From Rhizoclosmatium globosum (taxonomy: Eukaryota; Chytridiomycota; Chytridiomycetes; Chytridiales; Chytriomycetaceae): a DNA stretch of 64,000 nt. The stretch covers positions 186,001-250,000 of the forward strand of contig MCGO01000026.1 in assembly GCA_002104985.1 (NCBI GenBank). The letters run 5' to 3'. The notes below the pieces were generated by a model. That model saw only the letters and a program-made list of their open reading frames with translations, searched no databases and had not been told where the DNA came from. The position numbers and the translations under genes were made by a program. Shown piece by piece: positions 57,168-64,000 of this stretch. Numbering within the stretch: the first letter of the stretch is position 1; each line of letters starts with the position of its first letter.

Positions 57168-59051
57168 TCAAATAAAGCCTAAGCGTGCAAACGTATTGTA
57201 TCGAGTCTCAAATTGAACTGGAGGAAATGGTTGACGGGGGTGTACAATGTGAATCGCTGTGGCTATGTTCTTGCCTTCTTTTCTGAATTCATCGATTGCG
57301 GCATTCGCAACGTCAATATAGCCTTTCGATTCTTTTTCGTGCTGTTCCATTAAATCGCGATCAAGTTTCTTGTTTTCTGCCACCCGCTTTTCATTCAAAG
57401 CCTTATTCGCAACCTAAAAATTATGAGCCCAACATAATCTGAGAGTATTACTCACAATTTGCTCGAGCAACGAATGGTGATGTTTTCTTAATGAATCAAC
57501 TTTGGCTTTCTTCTGTTCAACCGTCATTTTCTGAAACTCTTCAAAATCGTTGTCCAGGACCTTCCTTGTTGCAATTCCATCTTGTTTTTCGCGTTCTTTT
57601 TCCTGTTGAATAAATGCAACTTGGTTATTCCTACCCATCGCAACATCTAATTCCAGGGCAATCTTCTTCGCTCGGTCGGTTTGCTCCCTGATTAGAGCTC
57701 GGTCTTTGTGAGCATTAGACATGACTGCAACGGCATTATCGATCCGCTTTGAAGACTCAATGGCCAATTCACTGTTCATTTCAGCAACTTTGTTGTATAC
57801 CCTTTCCTGTCCAGCCCTCTTGTCTGTTGTCACGCCAGCACGCCCCTTTGCAATTGCTTCTCTCATGTCATTGTAGATTCTATGCTCCAAGAACATGTTT
57901 GCTTCGTCTTCTTTGTCTTTTTGTTGCTTTTCCTTCAATAAACATGAGCTCCATACATCAGCCATAACAACTCAAACCTTTTTTAAATCCATTGCCTTCC
58001 AGTATGCAGCCTCCACTTCGTGAAATCCAGCTTGCTTCCACATCCTAACCGCTTCTTTTTCTTCTTCCAACTCTTGTAGAGAGGCTTTGGCGACTTGGTT
58101 TTGAAAGATACGATCTTCTTCCTTCTGCTTCATTTTTGCGTCGCGTTTCTGTTTTATAACGAGAGGATACTCCATTGCTATTTTCCTTGCCTCCCTCTTC
58201 TTCATTTCAGCTTTCACTAATTCCATGACATGTGCTTTTTGTGCACGTTGTACAAGAGCTTTACCATCAAACTCGTGGGCTTTGAACAAAGCGTCTAATT
58301 GCTTTTTGTGTTCGACTTGTCGATCTCGTTCCTTTGTTCATATGGTTTTGACAGGTACAGGTTGTCAAAAGAATGTTATAAAGAGAAACAGGCACGCAAA
58401 CTCACATAAAGGACATTCGAAAGAGCTAATTTGCTGTGAAGAGCCCGTATTTCGGGAGATGCCAGGGACTTTTGTAAGGCTCGGGCCTTTGCTAACTTGG
58501 CCTCCCTTTCTTTGACAACAATGGCATGCCATTCAGCATCAACCTTCTCCTTCTCAGCCTAATAAAAAAGATCAGTCTCGTTTATATCACGTATAGGTTT
58601 TAATCTGGAGGCAATTACCTCCAAGTTTGCTTGACGTTCGCTGATTCTTTGGAGTCCTTGAATACGTTCACCTATAATAGTTTTAGGCCAGAGCTTGCTC
58701 TTTTCTACGGACTCTCGATGTAGCGCTTCTTTCTTAGTTTCCAATGAAAGACAATTAGAGAACTAACGTAAGTATGTGATAGGGTTGAGTTACCTCCTTC
58801 TCGAACTTAGTACGAACAAGGTTTATACCGTGATTTGGATTAGCCTGATCTTTAATTTCGGACAGTTCTTTTGCGGTTACTGTTGCCAGAAACATGCTGG
58901 GTAGAACTGTGGGCCGTGCTTCATTTGATTCAAGACCAAACACACCACGATTAATAGCACGATGCGGATGCAAAGCTGATGTTTCAACACCAAAGTGTGA
59001 TTTGACTACAAGCTTGGGATTGTTTGAGGCGATTGGCACGTAAGTTGACAT
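57168..59051 (-). CDS. CFAP210/CCDC173-like axonemal coiled-coil protein (trichohyalin-plectin homology)
   Basis: Six exons, all in phase 0: 59051-58794, 58732-58619, 58558-58406, 58331-57978, 57932-57456, 57413-57168 (533 aa). A short non-helical N-terminus leads into continuous charged helix rich in Lys, Glu, Gln and Arg (REAKLAKARALQKSLASPEI; RIYNDMREAIAKGRAG), as in the CFAP45/CFAP53/CCDC173/MNS1 group of microtubule inner proteins. The choice of CFAP210 within that group rests on overall pattern and length and is not secure. Such proteins occur only in organisms with motile flagella. The last intron is 42 nt. Confidence 0.7.
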
Positions 59052-59234
59052 TTCGGAAGCGGTTCACGGACAACAATCAGGGAGACACAAAACTTCAAAA
59101 ATCATATCATATAGTAACATTCACTCTTTTTCACTTTATTTGCGAAACCCCTACCCATCAACACAAGCAGCACACAAAACACACGGAAAGAACATTAAAA
59201 ACAAAGAAATGAGGGAATCAACACACAACAGACT

Positions 59235-60509
<1,275 letters not shown>

Positions 60510-60653
60510 CCTGTGTTTGTGTTTTCGGTTGAGAAAAAAAGCACGAGGGAGCAGACCACAGTCCCTTCTTCCCTCTTTCTCTCCGTCCTTCCTTATCCTT
60601 CCTTCTCGTTCATGAAATACATAAGTTTTATTTGAAACAATAATTCACAGGAA

Positions 60654-62037
60654 TCACTGAGGAGCTACAGTTTTTGGACGGGTTTCATTTTCACCCATGG
60701 GGCGAATATAGATGGCGTCAGGTTGCTTATTTCTGAAGACAAACACATTAGGATCTTATCTAAGAAGAACAGTACAGAAGGTGGTTGGGGAGGAAACTTA
60801 ACTGTTGCTCTCCTTCTTCATACGTGTAACTACAACCAACAGCAAGCAAATTTCCATCTCGGTTGAAACTCAACGCAGACACACCAGTAGGGTATCGAGG
60901 ATAATGTCTCAAACGCTTCTTGTTGAAACCGTCCCACAAGAAGACGTTTCCATCACTTCCTCCCGAGACAAAGGTTCCGTGACTTAAAGCGAGAATCATA
61001 ATTAGAATGGAACATAGAGGAAGTAAATTAATCTTTACATCGGGTGGAAGGCAAGTGCGTTGACAGGGAATACTTTTTCAATCCCATCTTCCATCTTTTC
61101 ACGGTGACATTTGAATGCATATTTACGAGCCTGAGAGCTCTCAGAGTTGTCAAAGAATTCAACTGAAATACGGCCTTCAATTGAAGCAGTTGCATAACCT
61201 AATGAGCAGTTGAACAGAGTAAGAAAAGAAACCAACAACACCAAAAGGCCCGCAAAAAAGAAGTAGACGAATGAATTCATACCATCTCCGTTTGGCATTA
61301 GGGATACACAACGCGTCATGTACTTCAAAGAACCAACACGTTCCTCCACAAGTGGGTTTTCAAGGTTACGCAAGTCATAAATATAGTATCTGCGGTCTGC
61401 AGTAGCAACGACAAGCTTTCCTTTCGTGGCATCGATAGAATGCACCTTATGTGGGTGCAGCTGAGTTGCAACGAGGTGATGCTGAGTACGAAGATCCCAC
61501 AGTTTGACCGACTTATCCCATGAGCCTGACGCGATGAGGTTTGTAGAATCGTGGTCTACCGCAACGCATTTGACCTACGAGAAGAAGAAGCAAATGAGTT
61601 TTGTCTGTTTAGAAGAGGAAGCCCTATCCAACACACACCGCATCCTCGTGAGCCCCAAGTACAAGCTGCTGACTTGTGTGCAAATCGACCGTGTTCAGTT
61701 TCTTATCGAGGCCTTTAAACAGCGAGACAGTTAGAGTTCCGGGTTAAGTTGGGCAGCAGCAACACACCTCCGGACACCGCAACGTGCTGGTCCGCAAAGG
61801 CAACGCCCAGCACCGCCGCATCGAGAGAGTACGAAAAGCGGAGACGGTTGGCTGCCGCGTCGTACAGTCGCACACTCTGGTTCGGTGTTGGTTTAGCATA
61901 CACGGGGCAACTGCCTCAGGTCGTACCTTATCCCACGATGAGACTAGAAGACTGCTTGAGTCGAATGCGGAGAATTTGACACTGGATACGGTGTCGCGAG
62001 GGGCATCGAGAAGTTCTGTCTCTCCAACGTGTGCCAT
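60654..62037 (-). CDS. BUB3: Mitotic checkpoint WD40 protein BUB3
   Basis: Seven exons: 62037-61927, 61876-61768, 61712-61639, 61574-61283, 61198-61039, 60982-60803, 60732-60654 (334 aa). Seven-bladed WD40 propeller with BUB3-specific blocks: [74 protein letters not shown] and [10 protein letters not shown], ending [16 protein letters not shown]. It binds phosphorylated MELT motifs of the kinetochore and recruits Bub1/BubR1. Confidence 0.95.
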
Positions 62038-62271
62038 TTCCAACAAAATAATAAGGAAGAAGAAAGAGAGGCGGGGGAGAAGAAAGTTACTATTAGAAAT
62101 TTTGTCTCTTCACTATTCATGGAAAATATAATAACTGTTATTTGAATGTATTCGGGAAATAAAACATAGCCATTATGATTACTGTTCAAGGGAAAAGGAA
62201 CTCTCTCTAACTCAAATACACACACACTCAAACTCCAACATACACAAATTCCTTCCTCTATAATCCTCTAT

Positions 62272-64000
62272 CTATTTCTTTGGCTTTCCTTTGGAGGACA
62301 CAACAAGCCAATTCTTGGACACGAACCAATCAAAGATTTTGCCTGTCTTGTTCACATCAATTCCGTACCACTTTTGTGCTTGTCGTTTGGTAAATGTATC
62401 AAAATGTTTCCGCGCTGAAAGTAGTATGTTTTTTACTTGAATGTAGTCGGCAGGAGGTACTCGAAGAATAGAACATGTTTCGATTTCGTCCGGTGCCAGT
62501 TTAGAGTAGCCCTCCATGTCTTCTGGAAATGAAATGGGTGCTGGTACAGGTTGTAATAATAAAACCAATCAGCTTCGGCATATCAAGACTTAAGGGCTAG
62601 ACTTACTCTTTTTCCATGTGACAACATCACCCGGATCTTTGCATTGTGTGTAATCGTCAATTAGCTCCTGTTCGATTAATGGGAACGGCAGAGGCCGAAC
62701 TTTGTCATTTGGGCCTCCTGTTCCACCAACTCCTCCTTCCCCAGATGGTGGTACATACTTGATCGGCGCCTGAGAAGGCTTCGAAGCTCCATCTTTTACT
62801 GCTCCAATGCCACTTCCCAAACCAGACCACGATGAAAACATAGGCTTAGTAGGGCTTGATGTCCGACGTCGTTTCGGGGAACCAGCACTGGACCCACTCT
62901 CATTCCGGTCAACTGCATTGTAGCCACTTCCAAAACACCCTCCATTCATCCGATCCTCCATCCCAAAGCCATATTGCCCACTACCACTCTCCCCACATCT
63001 CCTTTTCCCATTCCGATTCCTCATTCCACTTGCCCCTCCCACCATCCCATTCACCAACGTCGTATTCGAATCATACACGCTGCTTCCCGAGCTTCCTCGC
63101 CGCGCACTTCCAAGTGGTACACCTGAGTTGTACGGATTCATCACAAGCGCCCCAGATCGCGTTTGTAACGGCGCCATCATCATTTGATCATACTCGTCTT
63201 CATCCATCGCGCCGCCGCTTCCACTTCCTGCGTCGTCGTCGTCGTCTTCCATGGTGATTAGGAGGCTGGCGGGGTCGTTGCGGAAGTGGGTGTATACGTT
63301 TAGTTGGAGGATTCCTGCGATTTCTTTTTCGTAGGTTGTTTGGGGTAGATTTGTTGGTGGTAAACTGCGGGTTGGTTTCGTCTTTTTGTGAGATTTTGGT
63401 TTGATGGGGACAGGATGTGTTGAGGCCAAGAAGATGGGAGGTTGGGGTTGGTTATGAGTGTAGGTTTGGTGATGATAATTGTGGTGAATGGGTTCGTTCT
63501 GGTCGGATGAGGAGGAGGATTGACATTCCTCTTCGTCATCCTCGCGTTCTTGATCAACATCATCATCGTCGTCATCGTCGTCATCTTCCTCGTTGGAATC
63601 ATTCTCGTCTTCTTCCTCAGTCTCCTCCATGGTCATTTCAGGTACAGGCATTGGAAGTAGGTTGTGAACGTTTTCAGCAATGGGAGTTAAGGAAAGTGTA
63701 TTGGTCAAAGCAGTAGCCGGAATATTTTTCAATAAATCAGTACTGCTTGTTTGAGCTGATGGTACATTTAGGCTTTCAGCGGCGACAGGGTGGCAAATTT
63801 GTGGTTGAATAAATGATATTTTGAAAAAGTCAGCCATATCAGTTGGATGAGTAGCCATCATTTCTTCAGACTGAGAATGAAGTGCTTGAAAGTTTTGATC
63901 ATTCATTTCTTGTTGCAATACCAGCTGTTTGGGAAGCCCGTGTGGTGATTTTAATTCTTGCGAAGCAGGAGACTTGCAACGAGGAGACAAAATATTGGAT
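62272..64000 (-). CDS. SWIRM-domain protein, 5' end cut by the window
   Basis: Two exons visible: from the window edge (64000) to 62607, and 62540-62272. The frame is open to the edge, so the start is not certain; the first in-frame Met visible is in QQEMNDQNFQ near 63906. The C-terminal ~85 residues form a SWIRM domain (KLAPDEIETCSILRVPPADY; IDVNKTGKIFDWFVSKNW), as in Ada2, Fun19 and fission-yeast Laf1/Laf2. The upstream part is disordered with an acidic run (DDDDDDDDD around 63560) and Gly/Ser/Arg-rich stretches. No SANT or ZZ domain is visible, so it is not Ada2; a chromatin-complex (Rpd3L-type) accessory factor is a reasonable guess. Confidence 0.75.

Overview
The window is nuclear DNA from a fungus, most likely a zoosporic (chytrid-type) one. 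Nearly all genes carry short GT-AG introns (about 42-130 nt), spacing is tight, and the gene set is fungal: homoserine kinase, vacuolar carboxypeptidase S, PIK1-type PI4-kinase and a CBM19-like chitin-binding membrane protein. A CFAP210/CCDC173-like axonemal protein and a SLMAP-like FHA protein point to a flagellated fungus. I assembled exon structures by hand. Apart from the gene cut by the window edge, every multi-exon model closes to a whole number of codons.

Left arm (1-14025): SLMAP-like FHA/tail-anchor protein, rhodanese plus dual-specificity phosphatase (MAPK phosphatase type), GPATCH8-like RNA-binding protein, a small membrane protein, gamma-tubulin, the GPI-anchor enzyme PIGO/Gpi13, and an 11-repeat protein whose repeats closely resemble the microtubule-binding repeats of animal tau/MAP2/MAP4. 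That last gene is the most striking item in the window.

Middle (14026-27747): a 13.7-kb gene-poor, visibly CpG-poor block of decayed repeats. It holds a mutated copy of the 3' end of GAR1 (the intact gene is 19 kb away), a degenerate minisatellite, two near-identical copies and one old inverted copy of a ~792-bp dispersed repeat, terminal-inverted-repeat DNA elements, a decayed Fanzor/TnpB-like coding relic, and a possible tyrosine-recombinase relic.

Right arm (27748-64000): dense housekeeping genes: mitochondrial bL36, tail-anchored cytochrome b5, an LRR protein, homoserine kinase, GAR1, LMW protein tyrosine phosphatase, CCDC47, MOCS2A, carboxypeptidase S, MTFP1, a BAR-like/SH3 protein, an unknown acidic protein, a six-TM protein, DAD1/OST2, a large disordered Cys-tailed protein, a chitin-binding/TM/SH3 putative wall sensor, PI4-kinase, a small TM protein, a soluble cytochrome b5-like protein, CFAP210-like, ARF1, BUB3 and a SWIRM protein cut by the window edge.

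Themes: four genes concern microtubules (gamma-tubulin, tau-like, CFAP210-like, BUB3) and several the secretory/ER membrane (PIGO, DAD1, CCDC47, ARF, PI4K). Divergent pairs with very short shared upstream regions are common (38 bp between the gamma-tubulin and neighbouring ATGs, 42 bp between CCDC47 and MOCS2A). Convergent genes often end within 6-30 bp of each other.
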